A stretch of 64,000 nucleotides of DNA. It comes from Virgibacillus necropolis. Lineage in GTDB: Bacteria > Bacillota > Bacilli > Bacillales > Amphibacillaceae. Under the pieces are notes generated by a model. That model was not told where the DNA came from. It saw only the letters and a list, made by a program, of their open reading frames with translations, and made no database searches. The stretch spans positions 4,216,001-4,280,000 of the forward strand of contig NZ_CP022437.1 of the NCBI RefSeq assembly GCF_002224365.1, given 5' to 3'. Shown piece after piece: positions 25,005 through 34,313 of this stretch. The translations under genes and the position numbers were made by a program. The first letter of the stretch is position 1. Each line of letters starts with the position of its first letter.

Positions 25005-26960
25005 TTAGGACGCGGATGTTAAACGTCCTGACTTATCTGATTTGTTTCTTGTAAATTGGATTATAGCAATAATCCCAAATATGACAAGTCCAACAAGTGA
25101 GAATTTTAGATCTGGATAAACTAACAGCAATCCTCCTGCAAATAAAAGTAAACGTTCTAACCAGTTAACGGAGCTAACAAAATAGCCAATCATACCAGAG
25201 CTTATACTCATCATTCCAAGCATGGCGGTAATTAGGGCAATAGAAACATTCATTACATTCGCGTCACCCTGCAATAGAAGAATCGGTTGTGACATAAACA
25301 TGTACGGAATAATGAATGCTGCAATAGCCAGTTTAACCGCCGTAACCCCAGTTTTCATTGGGTTCGCTCCTGCTATTCCAGCTCCTGCAAATGCAGCTAG
25401 ACATACAGGTGGCGTAATATCAGCCACAATTCCGAAGTAAAATACAAACATATGAACTGCAATTACTGGTACATCAAATGCTAATAAGGCAGGTGCTGCC
25501 ATTGTCGCTGTTACAACATAGTTCGCTGTTGTAGGCAATCCCATACCTAATATAATACACGCAATCATGGTGAAAAACATAACTAGGAAAAATTGCCCTT
25601 GAGCAAGATCAATAATTCCACCTGCAATTTTTGGCCCAAGTCCTGTCGTAGTTACTGTACCCGCAATAATACCTGCAGTTGCACAGGCTGCGATAACGGG
25701 TAAAGCGGTTCTTGCTCCTTCTTCCAATAGTTTAATAATTCCTTTAAAAGATAAACGTGTATCTTTTCTAAAAAAGCTAATGACAAGTGCTGCTCCAATT
25801 GCGAAAAGCGCAGCAAATGTTGGTGTGTATCCTACAAGAAGAAAACCTATGATAATAATAAGTGGTATAAACAGGTCCAATCTTTTTACAAGATTCTTCG
25901 TTTTAGGGAGCTGCTCTTTTTTAAGACCTAAAATCCCTTGTTTACGAGCCTCAAAGTGTGTCCCCATAAATACACCTGAAAAATAAAGAATGGCTGGGAT
26001 AATCGCAATAACAATTATATCGTTATACGGAATACCAGTGTAAGATGCCATAATAAATGCAGCAGCACCCATGATTGGTGGCATGATTTGACCACCTGTA
26101 GACGCTGAAGCTTCAGTAGCTGCTGCAAAGTGTGGTTTAAATCCTGCATTTTTCATCATTGGAATCGTAAAGGAACCAGATCCAACTGTATTTGCAACAG
26201 AGCTACCACTCACCATACCTTGCAAACCACTTGCCGCAACAGCTGCTTTTGCTGTGCCGCCTGTATACTTTCCTGTTACCCTGAGTGCAATATCATTGAA
26301 AAATTGTCCAATATTTGTTTTAACTAACATTACTCCGAAGAATAAGAACAAATAAATGTATGTGGATGAAATCTGAATAGGTGTACCAAATATGGAGCTT
26401 GAGCTAAAGAACATTTCTGTAGCGAGTGATGGCCAGTCGTAACCAGCATGCCCAATAACAGGAATGTATTGTCCAAGTAAACCATATAGAAGAGCTGCAA
26501 TCGCGATGATGACGATTGGAAGTCCAACAACTCGTCTTGTTGCCTCTAGCAGTAAAATGATACCTGCAGTTGCAACAAATTGATCTGTCACTGTAAAACC
26601 AAAAATGATAGCATCGTTTATAAGTCGCTCATAGTTAAATATAATGTAATAGTTGGTAAATAGTGCTGCAAGAGCCAGTAGTGCGTCATACCACGGAACA
26701 CCCCGACGTTTTGTCATGGACGATTTAATTGGATAAAGGAGATAAACCAAACTTAGTCCTGCTCCGAGATGGATAGCACCTTGAATAAGTGAAACATAAG
26801 AACCGTAAAAAGCAGTGTAAAGCTGGAAGATGGTTAAAGCCCCACCCACGATAAGAGTTATCCAACCCCATGGGCCTAAGTTTGTACGAAAAGCACTCTC
26901 TTTATCATATTTTGCCATTAATTCATCTTTATCAATTTGTCCAGTATCCTGTACAGTCAA
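25005..26960 (-). CDS. TRAP transporter fused permease (DctQM type)
   Basis: This 651-residue inner-membrane protein joins the small and large TRAP permease domains in one chain (about 16 membrane segments), the form that pairs with TAXI-type binding proteins. Family landmarks are GSSVANTVGSGSFTIPMM and EASASTGGQIMPPIMGAAAF. It imports an organic acid driven by an ion gradient; the substrate is unknown. The TTG at 26960 has GGAGG 8 nt upstream, and the next Met is inside the conserved start region. The binding protein gene lies 78 bp upstream. Confidence 0.92.
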   Translation of the reverse strand: MTVQDTGQIDKDELMAKYDKESAFRTNLGPWGWITLIVGGALTIFQLYTAFYGSYVSLIQGAIHLGAGLSLVYLLYPIKSSMTKRRGVPWYDALLALAALFTNYYIIFNYERLINDAIIFGFTVTDQFVATAGIILLLEATRRVVGLPIVIIAIAALLYGLLGQYIPVIGHAGYDWPSLATEMFFSSSSIFGTPIQISSTYIYLFLFFGVMLVKTNIGQFFNDIALRVTGKYTGGTAKAAVAASGLQGMVSGSSVANTVGSGSFTIPMMKNAGFKPHFAAATEASASTGGQIMPPIMGAAAFIMASYTGIPYNDIIVIAIIPAILYFSGVFMGTHFEARKQGILGLKKEQLPKTKNLVKRLDLFIPLIIIIGFLLVGYTPTFAALFAIGAALVISFFRKDTRLSFKGIIKLLEEGARTALPVIAACATAGIIAGTVTTTGLGPKIAGGIIDLAQGQFFLVMFFTMIACIILGMGLPTTANYVVTATMAAPALLAFDVPVIAVHMFVFYFGIVADITPPVCLAAFAGAGIAGANPMKTGVTAVKLAIAAFIIPYMFMSQPILLLQGDANVMNVSIALITAMLGMMSISSGMIGYFVSSVNWLERLLLFAGGLLLVYPDLKFSLVGLVIFGIIAIIQFTRNKSDKSGRLTSAS

Positions 26961-26998
26961 TGATCAAACCTCCGTTCCCTCTACCTATGAAGTGAGGA

Positions 26999-27030
26999 GA
27001 AAGAACCGGACATATATGTCCGGTTCTTTC
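26999..27030. promoter_or_regulatory. Intercistronic 32-bp perfect palindrome in the TAXI-TRAP operon
   Basis: GAAAGAACCGGACATA is followed directly by its reverse complement, 8 bp after the binding-protein stop codon. On the minus strand the sequence after it is only moderately T-rich (TTCTTTC), so it may stabilise the upstream mRNA or act as a partial terminator. Confidence 0.7.
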
Positions 27031-27038
27031 AAAATCTA

Positions 27039-28052
27039 TTATTCTAAAATACCTGCTTCTTTAAAATACTTTTCGGTGCCTGGGTGAAGTGGTAAATCAC
27101 CTACACCTTTAAGTGCATTTTCTTTTGTAATAAGTTTTGCTTGAGCAATCGTCATATCCCCTGCTTTTTCATACAATGTTTTAGTCAGTTGATATGCAAG
27201 GTCTTCACTGATTTGATCTTTTGAACCAATAAGAAGTGCCATTGCCGTTACAGTTTGTACAGGCTCATCTAGCCAATCGTAGGTGCCTGGTTCAACTGTG
27301 TATGTTTCATATTGGCTATTTTCTGTAACTTCTTTTAATGCATCGCCTTCAATGTTAAGTAATTTTACTTCTTTTGTAGCAGCCTGCAATTCATCCGTTG
27401 AAGAAGATGGAACACCGACTACTTCAATTGATGCATCAATTGTTCCGTTTTGAAGCTTACTTTTGGCATCACCAAAGCCTTCTTCATATGCCTCATAGTC
27501 GCCTTCTTCAATTCCATATGCTTTTAATATTAGTTCTGCAGCTGCACGAGTCGCTCCACCAGGAGGCCCAATCGCAACCTTTTTGCCCTTTAAATCTGCT
27601 ATTGATTCGATTCCTGTTGACTCAAGGGTTGCCACTTGAACTGCTTCAGGATAAAGTGAACCAATAACTGCTACATTTTCTATTTTTTTGCCTTCAAATT
27701 CACCGGCTCCAGCCACAGCATCTAGCATTGTTGTATTTTGAGCGATTCCTAATTGAAAATCACCTGCTTCTATTTTTGCAATGTTTTCTACAGATGCACC
27801 AGATTCTACTGAACTAACATCAAAGCCTTCAACATCAATGTTATCTGTCCATAGATTAGCCATTTCTCCGCCTAATGGATAGTAAACACCACCAACACTA
27901 CCAGTTCCCAAGGTGAGATTTGTTACTGGTTCTGCACCTTCTCCGCCACCGTCACTGCTGCTACCACCGCCATTTCCACTATCGCCACATGCACTTAAAA
28001 TCATGCCGATAGCAAGAATTAGCACGAATGAAAATAAACTTCTTTTCTTCAA
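27039..28052 (-). CDS. TAXI-family TRAP transporter substrate-binding lipoprotein
   Basis: The 337-residue extracytoplasmic binding protein has a lipoprotein signal (lipobox LSAC near residue 22) and a Gly/Ser-rich linker before the folded domain. TAXI family features are LGTGSVGGVYYPLGGEMAN and KKVAIGPPGGATRAAAELIL. It delivers its ligand to the fused permease. The TTG at 28052 has AAGGGGG at 8 nt. A candidate cre site lies between its promoter and the start, so carbon-catabolite control is possible. Confidence 0.9.
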   Translation of the reverse strand: MKKRSLFSFVLILAIGMILSACGDSGNGGGSSSDGGGEGAEPVTNLTLGTGSVGGVYYPLGGEMANLWTDNIDVEGFDVSSVESGASVENIAKIEAGDFQLGIAQNTTMLDAVAGAGEFEGKKIENVAVIGSLYPEAVQVATLESTGIESIADLKGKKVAIGPPGGATRAAAELILKAYGIEEGDYEAYEEGFGDAKSKLQNGTIDASIEVVGVPSSSTDELQAATKEVKLLNIEGDALKEVTENSQYETYTVEPGTYDWLDEPVQTVTAMALLIGSKDQISEDLAYQLTKTLYEKAGDMTIAQAKLITKENALKGVGDLPLHPGTEKYFKEAGILE

Positions 28053-28139
28053 AATATTGCCCCCTTTATAATTTTCTTATCTATTACGTAGAACTTTTAT
28101 CCTACGTTTTAGATTAAATTAATCACGTTCTCATTAAAA

Positions 28140-28187
28140 TGATAACGTTTTAATATGTATTCTACCTTGATTTTAATAATACTACAA
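28140..28187 (-). promoter_or_regulatory. Promoter with overlapping cre-like site for the TAXI-TRAP operon
   Basis: On the minus strand TTGTAG (28182-28187) and TAGAAT (28159-28164) are 17 bp apart. TTAAAACGTTATCA (28140-28153) follows, with one mismatch to the cre consensus TGWAANCGNTNWCA. That position would let CcpA block early transcription. Confidence 0.45.
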
Positions 28188-28309
28188 GTTTTAAAAAAAT
28201 TTGCTTATTTAATGATTCTTCTAGATTGCACAATTGTTATAAGGAAGGTCCTCCCTTTTGACTTGTACATGTGCTGTTGCTATTATTTTCACCAAGGAGG
28301 TCGATTCAA

Positions 28310-28789
28310 ATGACCATTTATGAATATTCGGCAAAAACCCTAATGGGTGAGGAAAAACCCTTAAACGATTATCAAGGCAAAGTAGTTCTAATCGTCAATA
28401 CAGCTAGCGAATGTGGTTTCACACCTCAATTTGAAGGATTACAAGAACTATACGATGAATACAATAAAGAAGGTCTCGAGATTCTTGGATTTCCATGTAA
28501 TCAGTTTAATAATCAGGATCCTGGTACTGATAATGAAATATCTGATTTCTGCCAACGAAATTATGGTGTTACTTTTCAAATGTTTAGCAAAGTCGATGTT
28601 AAAGGTGATGATGCACATCCATTATTCCAATTTCTCACAAAAGAAGCGCCTGGAATGCTGACGAAACAAATCAAATGGAACTTCACTAAGTTTCTAATTG
28701 ATAAAAATGGGAAAGTTATCAATCGTTTTGCACCACAAACAAAGCCAGGAAGTATTAAGAGTGATATTGAAAAAGTACTAAACGCTTAA
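28310..28789 (+). CDS. bsaA: Glutathione peroxidase-family thiol peroxidase (BsaA-like)
   Basis: The 159-residue peroxidase has Cys35 at the peroxidatic position ([11 protein letters not shown]), the Gln of [12 protein letters not shown] and the Trp of [11 protein letters not shown] resolving Cys may be the one in SDFCQRNYG, as in thioredoxin-dependent members. It reduces peroxides in the cytoplasm. The ATG at 28310 follows AAGGAGGTC; the longer frame begins upstream of that site. Confidence 0.92.
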   Translation: MTIYEYSAKTLMGEEKPLNDYQGKVVLIVNTASECGFTPQFEGLQELYDEYNKEGLEILGFPCNQFNNQDPGTDNEISDFCQRNYGVTFQMFSKVDVKGDDAHPLFQFLTKEAPGMLTKQIKWNFTKFLIDKNGKVINRFAPQTKPGSIKSDIEKVLNA

Positions 28790-28793
28790 CACT

Positions 28794-28836
28794 AAAATGA
28801 GGATCCAATTCATAGGTGAATTGAATCCTCATTTTT
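28794..28836. terminator. Bidirectional terminator between gpx and proS
   Basis: An AAAATGAGGATCCAATTCA stem pairs with its inverse (one G-U) over a 4-nt loop and is followed by TTTTTA on the plus strand and TTTT on the minus strand. Confidence 0.9.
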
Positions 28837-28893
28837 AAATTGGTATACAAAAGGAATCTCCTTTATTTTTGTACCAGCGGTCTTGCTCATCCC

Positions 28894-30333
28894 TTAGTAC
28901 GCTTTCCCCCAGTAAACTAATTCTTTAGCTTCTTTTCCACAGCATACACATGTATCTGAAATCTTTTCTTGTTCAAAAGGAATACAGCGTGATGTTGCTT
29001 GTGTATCTTCTTTTATTTTTTCTTCACATGCTTGGTCACCACACCACATTGCTTTAATGAATCCTGTCTTTTCATCAAGCGTTTGTTTGAATTCCTCTAA
29101 AGTGGTTGCAATGTTTATTTTTTCATTACGATGAGCAAGTGCTTTATCAAATAAATTTTGCTGAATATCAGCTAATAAAGCACCTATACGAGCTTGCAAA
29201 TCCTTCAATGCAACGAATTCTTTCTCACCTGTGTCACGGCGTACGATTACTACTTGTTCATTTTCTATATCTTTTGGTCCAATTTCAACTCGAATTGGAA
29301 CACCCTTCATTTCATGCTCATTAAATTTCCAACCAGGAGATTTGTCACTAGCGTCAATATCAACACGTGCAACCTCTTTCAATTGATCGCGTAAATCATA
29401 TGCTTTATCTAACACGCCTTCTTTATGTTGTGCAATTGGCACGATCATCACTTGTGTTGGTGCAATGCGTGGCGGAACTACTAAACCTCGATTATCTCCG
29501 TGCACCATAATTAATCCACCCATGATACGTGTGGAAAGTCCCCAGGATGTTTGATGTACATACTGGCTTTCACCATTTTCATCCAAATACGTAATATCAA
29601 AAGCCTCCGCAAACCCTGAACCGAAATGATGTGATGTTCCAGACTGTAGCGCTCTTCCATCATGCATTAAACTTTCAATTGTCAATGTATAATTCGCACC
29701 TGCAAATTTTTCTTTATCTGTTTTACGTCCTTTAAGTACAGGTATTGCTAAATAATTTTCTACTAAATCCGCATAGACCCCGAGCATTCTTTCTGTTTCT
29801 ATTGATGCATCTTCATCTGTCGCATGTGCCGTATGTCCCTCTTGCCAATGGAATTCAGATGAACGCAAGAACGGACGTGTTGTTTTTTCCCAGCGTACAA
29901 CATTTGCCCATTGATTATATAGCATTGGCAGATCACGATAAGAATGAATATTTTTGGAATAATAATCGCAGAAAAGAGCTTCTGAGGTTGGACGGACAGC
30001 TATTCGTTCAGCTAATTCCTCATCGCCTCCATGTGTTACCCAAGCCACTTCCGGTGCAAATCCCTCGACATGGTCTTTCTCCTTTTGCAGAAGGCTTTCA
30101 GGAATGAATATCGGAAAGGCAACATTAGAGTGACCAGTTTCCTTAATCATCTTGTCCAGCTCATTACGAATATTTTCCCATATTGCGTAACCATATGGCT
30201 TAATAATCATCGTTCCTCGCACTAGCCCATAGTCCACCAAATCCGCTTGCTTTACGACATCTGTATACCACTGTGCAAAATCATCCTCCATTGCCGTTAC
30301 CTTTTCAACAAATTGTTTATTCTTTTTACCCAT
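28894..30333 (-). CDS. proS: Prolyl-tRNA synthetase, archaeal/eukaryal-like (ProS type 3)
   Basis: This class II aminoacyl-tRNA synthetase has 479 residues and lacks the editing insertion of the usual bacterial type, as in the short archaeal-like form. Motif 2 region [23 protein letters not shown] (in parts) and motif 3 [14 protein letters not shown] are present. The C-terminal domain carries a zinc-like Cys cluster ([18 protein letters not shown]). The ATG follows AAGGAGG. Expression is governed by a T-box leader, so it rises when proline-tRNA is uncharged. B. subtilis uses the long bacterial form, so this could be a second copy. Confidence 0.93.
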   Translation of the reverse strand: MGKKNKQFVEKVTAMEDDFAQWYTDVVKQADLVDYGLVRGTMIIKPYGYAIWENIRNELDKMIKETGHSNVAFPIFIPESLLQKEKDHVEGFAPEVAWVTHGGDEELAERIAVRPTSEALFCDYYSKNIHSYRDLPMLYNQWANVVRWEKTTRPFLRSSEFHWQEGHTAHATDEDASIETERMLGVYADLVENYLAIPVLKGRKTDKEKFAGANYTLTIESLMHDGRALQSGTSHHFGSGFAEAFDITYLDENGESQYVHQTSWGLSTRIMGGLIMVHGDNRGLVVPPRIAPTQVMIVPIAQHKEGVLDKAYDLRDQLKEVARVDIDASDKSPGWKFNEHEMKGVPIRVEIGPKDIENEQVVIVRRDTGEKEFVALKDLQARIGALLADIQQNLFDKALAHRNEKINIATTLEEFKQTLDEKTGFIKAMWCGDQACEEKIKEDTQATSRCIPFEQEKISDTCVCCGKEAKELVYWGKAY

Positions 30334-30350
30334 TTTATATATCCTCCTTT

Positions 30351-30420
30351 TTAGAAAAACTCGGTATTCGCCTCGTCCTCAATGGCGAAGTTTTTCTTAT
30401 ACCGGCGTTTCCTTAAAATA
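30351..30420. repeat. Dispersed hairpin repeat, copy 1
   Basis: The segment shares AATGGCGAAGTTTTTCTTATACC, split by a few changes, and GCGTTTCCTTAAAA with copy 2 at 32757-32832. GAAAAACT-CGGTATTCGCC and GGCGAAGTTTTTC form an imperfect stem. It sits between the T-box terminator and the proS ribosome binding site, so it is part of the proS leader RNA. Confidence 0.65.
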
Positions 30421-30446
30421 TACTTCCCTTACGTGAAAAATTAAAC

Positions 30447-30655
30447 GCAAAAAATCCTCCATCCGAAAAAGGGACCGAGGTTTGGTGGTACCACCCTTGT
30501 TTACAGGAAAACACACCTGTACACTTAGCTTGATAACGGTTATGAACCGCGCACATCTTACAGCATTAACGCTTTTCTGATGGCGAACTTAAAGGCAGGT
30601 TCCAATTTGCGTTTTTAGGAATTCACACCAACCATTCCCTCTCTTTAAAAAACGA
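30447..30655 (-). ncRNA. T-box riboswitch of proS, with terminator
   Basis: On the minus strand the leader has the stem I landmark GGTGTGAATTCC, a probable specifier CCT (Pro) in GGAACCTGCC, and the T-box AGGGTGGTACCACC (30484-30497). A terminator (CCTCGGTCC with GGATGGAGG, then TTTTTT, 30447-30482) follows. A TATAAT at 30661-30666 is the likely -10. Uncharged proline-tRNA would pair with the T-box and permit transcription of proS. Confidence 0.9.
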
Positions 30656-30737
30656 ATCAAATTATACTAATCCTTATCTACGTTTCGTATATTATAATTT
30701 TTAATATATAACCATGTGAAAGTAAAGTCAAGTTCAA

Positions 30738-31265
30738 CTACCCTATAGTTCGTTCGTATTTTGCAAATAACGTTCCACCCATATCATGTAATCCTATAAA
30801 TCTGAATCCAATATCCTTATAAAAGCGATTTAAAATTTGGTTATGGCCGACACAATCTAACCGTATTGAGCCATTTGTTAAATTGATGTTGTCTATCATC
30901 CAGGCTACCAAGTCCTTTCCTAACTGCTTATTATGTTGATCTCGTGCAACAACTACTCGGTGTAAGTATGCAGACTGATCATCATTATTACCCCATAATT
31001 CGAAATCCCAGTCATTTTGCTCAGATGATAGATTAAAAGAAGCAATTAATTTACCCGTAACGTCTTCTACAACAAAAGTCGTTCCCTTCAAAATTGCTGA
31101 TTCAATTTCATGATTTTCTTTTCCGCTATGTAGATAACTCCATTGGTCTATCCCGTTTTCTTTTAGCCAGCTTGCTGCATCCATGAGCATTTTAATTATT
31201 TGTTCACTGTCTTCATTAGTCGCTTGACGAATAATATTACTAGAGAATTCTTCTGTTTTAAACAT
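30738..31265 (-). CDS. GNAT-family N-acetyltransferase
   Basis: The 175-residue protein shows the acetyl-CoA fold: IRQATNEDSEQIIKML at the start, LHRVVVARDQHNKQLGKDLV (the CoA-binding strand and loop) in the middle and FYKDIGF near the end. The substrate is unknown. I chose the ATG at 31265 with AAGGGTG 6 nt upstream over the GTG at 31274, which overlaps that site. Confidence 0.82.
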   Translation of the reverse strand: MFKTEEFSSNIIRQATNEDSEQIIKMLMDAASWLKENGIDQWSYLHSGKENHEIESAILKGTTFVVEDVTGKLIASFNLSSEQNDWDFELWGNNDDQSAYLHRVVVARDQHNKQLGKDLVAWMIDNINLTNGSIRLDCVGHNQILNRFYKDIGFRFIGLHDMGGTLFAKYERTIG

Positions 31266-31369
31266 TGCTATCACCCTTTTATAAAATCTTTATTTTCAGT
31301 CTACAAGAAAAAGGATTAGTGGTATAGTGTAGTGTTGGCCATTTACCAAAACAAACCAAATTAAATTTA

Positions 31370-31389
31370 TCTCAGTCTTAAGACTGAGA
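31370..31389. promoter_or_regulatory. 20-bp perfect palindrome upstream of the MFS gene
   Basis: TCTCAGTCTTAAGACTGAGA has 10-bp arms without spacer and lies 89 bp before the MFS start codon. No T-run follows, so an operator is more likely than a terminator. No regulator is encoded beside it. Confidence 0.5.
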
Positions 31390-31478
31390 CACAAACGTAC
31401 TCAAGGTCCTTATGAAAGATTACTCTTACCGATAAGCTAAAAGTATAAATTAAACGCATATCGTAAGGGGCGCTAAAC

Positions 31479-32753
31479 ATGAACATACTAAAAAACAAAA
31501 ATTTTCTATTTTTATTATTAGGGAGAATCGTTACCAACATTGGAGATAGTATTTATTACGTAGCAGCAATGTGGCTAGTTTATGATCTCGGAGGAAACGC
31601 CTTTTATTCCGGGTTAGCAGGATTTTTAACACTGTTACCCGTTGCCCTCCAATTTATCACTGGGCCTTTTGTTGATCGCTGGCCAGTTAAACGAACCCTC
31701 ATCATTACTCAGGTTTTACAGTCAGTCTTAATTCTGATTATACCGATCAGCTATTATTATGATGTGCTTACCGTTCAGATTGTGCTAATCGTTATGCCTA
31801 TTGTTGCATTCATCGAGCAGTTCGCATATCCATCTCAGTCTAAGGCATTACCAATTGTTTTGACAAAAAAAGAACTGGTGAAAGGAAATTCCTATTTCTC
31901 ATTTGCTTATCAAGGAATCGATATGGTTTTTAACGCTATTTCAGGATTATTAATTGCCTTTGTCGGAGCGATTTCACTCTATATTGCTGATTCCATAACT
32001 TTTGCAGTAGCGGCTACCTTGTTCACATTGTTGAAATTACCGCATGAAAAAGAAGAGGCCGTCACAAACAAAAGAGGAATCAAGCATGGGTTTCGAACAT
32101 ATTCTCATGAATTAAAAGAAGGATTTTCAATTGTATTCGGTTCATTGATGGCTACTTTCTTGATTGGCTCCATTGTAGCAAACTTTGCAATTGGTGGTGC
32201 GCTTGCTGTTCTTCCTGCTTTTGCGGACGAAAATGGCGGTGCAGAAATCTATGGATTTTACTTAGCCTCCATGTCAACTGGAGGATTAATCGGGGCATTG
32301 CTTGCTGGTTGGATGGGGAAATTTCGTGTTGGTCGTTTCGCTATAATCGCCTTTTTAATTGGATCCGTTTGCTGGGTTCTATCGGCCTTACTCCCATGGA
32401 CATACGTAGCTGTAGTATTGTACGGGATTGCTTGGATTCCAATTGGAGGTACAAACGTTATTTTTGCTGCTACTATTCAATCTGTTGTACCAAATCGGAT
32501 ATTAGGTAGGATTAACTCTGTTTCGATGAGCATGAGCGCTGCTGCCATGCCGATTGGATCATTGGCAGGAGGATATTTTGCAACTGTAACGAGTCCAACA
32601 TTAATCTTTTCCTTGACTGGGGGAGGAATTATCTTTATATCCATTGTATGGTACCTACATCCCAGGTTAAGAAACTTACCAAGAGCTGAAGAAATGTCCT
32701 CAGAATCATTCGGGTTAGATTTCACTAAAAAAAGTACCGAGATTACCAATTAG
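31479..32753 (+). CDS. MFS transporter (MdfA/macrolide-efflux-like)
   Basis: The 424-residue protein has about 12 membrane segments. The N-terminal signature NFLFLLLGRIVTNIGDSIYYVA and GPFVDRWPVKR (the loop 2-3 motif) place it among MFS_3-type exporters such as macrolide efflux proteins. No substrate can be named. The ATG at 31479 follows AAGGGG. A dispersed hairpin repeat follows the stop. Confidence 0.85.
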   Translation: MNILKNKNFLFLLLGRIVTNIGDSIYYVAAMWLVYDLGGNAFYSGLAGFLTLLPVALQFITGPFVDRWPVKRTLIITQVLQSVLILIIPISYYYDVLTVQIVLIVMPIVAFIEQFAYPSQSKALPIVLTKKELVKGNSYFSFAYQGIDMVFNAISGLLIAFVGAISLYIADSITFAVAATLFTLLKLPHEKEEAVTNKRGIKHGFRTYSHELKEGFSIVFGSLMATFLIGSIVANFAIGGALAVLPAFADENGGAEIYGFYLASMSTGGLIGALLAGWMGKFRVGRFAIIAFLIGSVCWVLSALLPWTYVAVVLYGIAWIPIGGTNVIFAATIQSVVPNRILGRINSVSMSMSAAAMPIGSLAGGYFATVTSPTLIFSLTGGGIIFISIVWYLHPRLRNLPRAEEMSSESFGLDFTKKSTEITN

Positions 32754-32756
32754 CTC

Positions 32757-32832
32757 TTAGAAAAAATTCGTCATTCGCCTCATCCTTACTAGCGAATGGC
32801 GAAGTTTTCTTATACCAGCGTTTCCTTAAAAC
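32757..32832. repeat. Dispersed hairpin repeat, copy 2
   Basis: It begins 4 bp after the MFS stop codon. The imperfect stem is formed by AAAAATTCGTCATTCGCC and GGCGAAGTTTT, followed by the shared tail TTATACCAGCGTTTCC. It could double as a terminator, although the T-run is short. Confidence 0.65.
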
Positions 32833-32867
32833 TTATTTGATAGAGTCCAATACATTCACCTGGTTAG

Positions 32868-33695
32868 TTAATATACTTTTATCGAATGAGCTTCGCCTTG
32901 TGTACGCTCGGCAGCATGATAGGTAGGCCCGACCAATTCCGTATAAGAAAAGCCGTAAGCAATTGCAGTAGTTACAAAACTTTTGGCAATTTCAACCGCT
33001 TCGTGTACCGATTTTCCTTTCGCTAGTTCCGCAGCAATCGCAGCAGAATACGTACATCCAGCCCCACTTGTATGAACAGTATCAATCCGTGGCGCCTCAA
33101 ATGTAGTGAATCTAGAACCATCATAAAGCACATCTATCGCTGGACCTTTTAATCGACCACCTTTAACTAATACATATTTCGGACCTAATTCATGTAGATC
33201 CATGGCTGCTTGCTTCAAATCACTTACGCTTGCTAATGCTCGTCCGTCTAACAAAAAAGAAGCCTCAGGCATATTCGGTGTAATAATTGTGGCGAGTGGC
33301 AATAACTTCTCCTTCATTGCATCAATTGCATCATCCTCTAATAGCTTTGAATCAAGCTTTCCAACCATTACTGGATCGATTACAATATGTTCAACATCTG
33401 AGCCGCTAATAATTTCTGCCGCCTTTTCAATCACTTCTTTTGAAAAAAGCATTCCTGTTTTAAATCCATCAATCCCAACTTGTTTGGTTGCTGTTGCATA
33501 TTGTGCCTCGATAGCTTCTATTGTTTGTGGATGAACGTTTTTCATTGTTTCTGGATGTTTTGCAACGATTGCCGTTACTACGCTCATCCCGTATACATCC
33601 AATTCTTGAAATGTTTTTAAGTCTGCTTGGATTCCAGCACTTCCTCCAGCTGCGGAACCAGCAATGGTTAATACTCTTGGTGGTTTGATCATCAT
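32868..33695 (-). CDS. pdxK: Pyridoxal/HMP kinase of the ThiD-PdxK family
   Basis: This ribokinase-fold kinase of 275 residues phosphorylates pyridoxal-type vitamers or hydroxymethylpyrimidine. Landmarks are TIAGSAAGGSAGIQADLKTF at the start, IDPVMVGK, TPNMPEAS and the anion hole plus catalytic loop TSGAGCTYSAAIAAELAKG. The pattern is nearer to B. subtilis PdxK than to a committed ThiD, but sequence alone does not settle the substrate. The start has two consecutive ATG codons after AAGGAAGG. It is 20 bp from the DUF456 gene upstream. Confidence 0.85.
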   Translation of the reverse strand: MMIKPPRVLTIAGSAAGGSAGIQADLKTFQELDVYGMSVVTAIVAKHPETMKNVHPQTIEAIEAQYATATKQVGIDGFKTGMLFSKEVIEKAAEIISGSDVEHIVIDPVMVGKLDSKLLEDDAIDAMKEKLLPLATIITPNMPEASFLLDGRALASVSDLKQAAMDLHELGPKYVLVKGGRLKGPAIDVLYDGSRFTTFEAPRIDTVHTSGAGCTYSAAIAAELAKGKSVHEAVEIAKSFVTTAIAYGFSYTELVGPTYHAAERTQGEAHSIKVY

Positions 33696-33714
33696 ACAAA
33701 ATCCTTCCTTCTAT

Positions 33715-34200
33715 CTAAAAAATAACAACAAATACAAACCATACAATCATAATAACTTGTATGACAACTTTCGCAACTGCCCCGCTTAAGAACCCGATAA
33801 GGGAACCAATAGATGCACGGAAAGCCTCCTTAATTGTTCTCTTTTGAATCATTTCAACAATAAGTACTGTCACAAACGGTATAATTAATATACCAAAGGG
33901 TGGAATAATAAATGAACCGATAATTACCGCTATACCAGCAGCGCGTTCTCCCCATTTACTTCCACCAAATTTTTTTACAAAATAGCTGTTTGCAATAATA
34001 TCGGAAACAATGAGCACAGCAGTTAAAATAACCATACTAACCCAAAAAATGAGGTTTAATTCATCGCGGCTGATTCCAAAATGATACAAAAGAAAGCCAA
34101 TCCAAATAACGAGTGGTGATGGGATAATTGGATAAATAATCCCAACAAAACTCAAAATAAACAACGCAATTATCACGATCCAAATAAGTATATCTACCAT
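33715..34200 (-). CDS. DUF456 membrane protein (YqgC-like)
   Basis: The 161-residue protein has about five membrane segments and the family landmarks GIIYPIIPSPLVIWIG and KKFGGSKWGERAAGIAVIIG. Gly-rich helices resembling glycine-zipper motifs suggest oligomerisation. The function is unknown. The ATG at 34200 follows GGAGG at good spacing; the longer frame begins upstream of that site. Confidence 0.85.
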   Translation of the reverse strand: MVDILIWIVIIALFILSFVGIIYPIIPSPLVIWIGFLLYHFGISRDELNLIFWVSMVILTAVLIVSDIIANSYFVKKFGGSKWGERAAGIAVIIGSFIIPPFGILIIPFVTVLIVEMIQKRTIKEAFRASIGSLIGFLSGAVAKVVIQVIMIVWFVFVVIF

Positions 34201-34238
34201 AATTACCTCCATTAACAGCGTCTAAACTGTTTTTTTTG

Positions 34239-34313
34239 CTAGAAAACTTGGCTTATCGCCAAGCTTTAATGGCGAAAGCCTTAGTTGCACTTGTACTGAT
34301 ATCCACTTAAAAT
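34239..34313. repeat. Dispersed hairpin repeat, copy 3 (diverged)
   Basis: It keeps TAGAAAACTTGGCTTATCGCC, TTAATGGCGAAAG and the CTTAAAAT tail in the same order as copies 1 and 2, with several substitutions. Its end overlaps the last codons of the plsY-like gene. Confidence 0.4.

Noticed and set aside
23130-25012. Target-site duplication CTTA flanking the IS
   Set aside because: CTTA occurs on both sides, but at different distances from the inverted repeats, so the match is probably chance.
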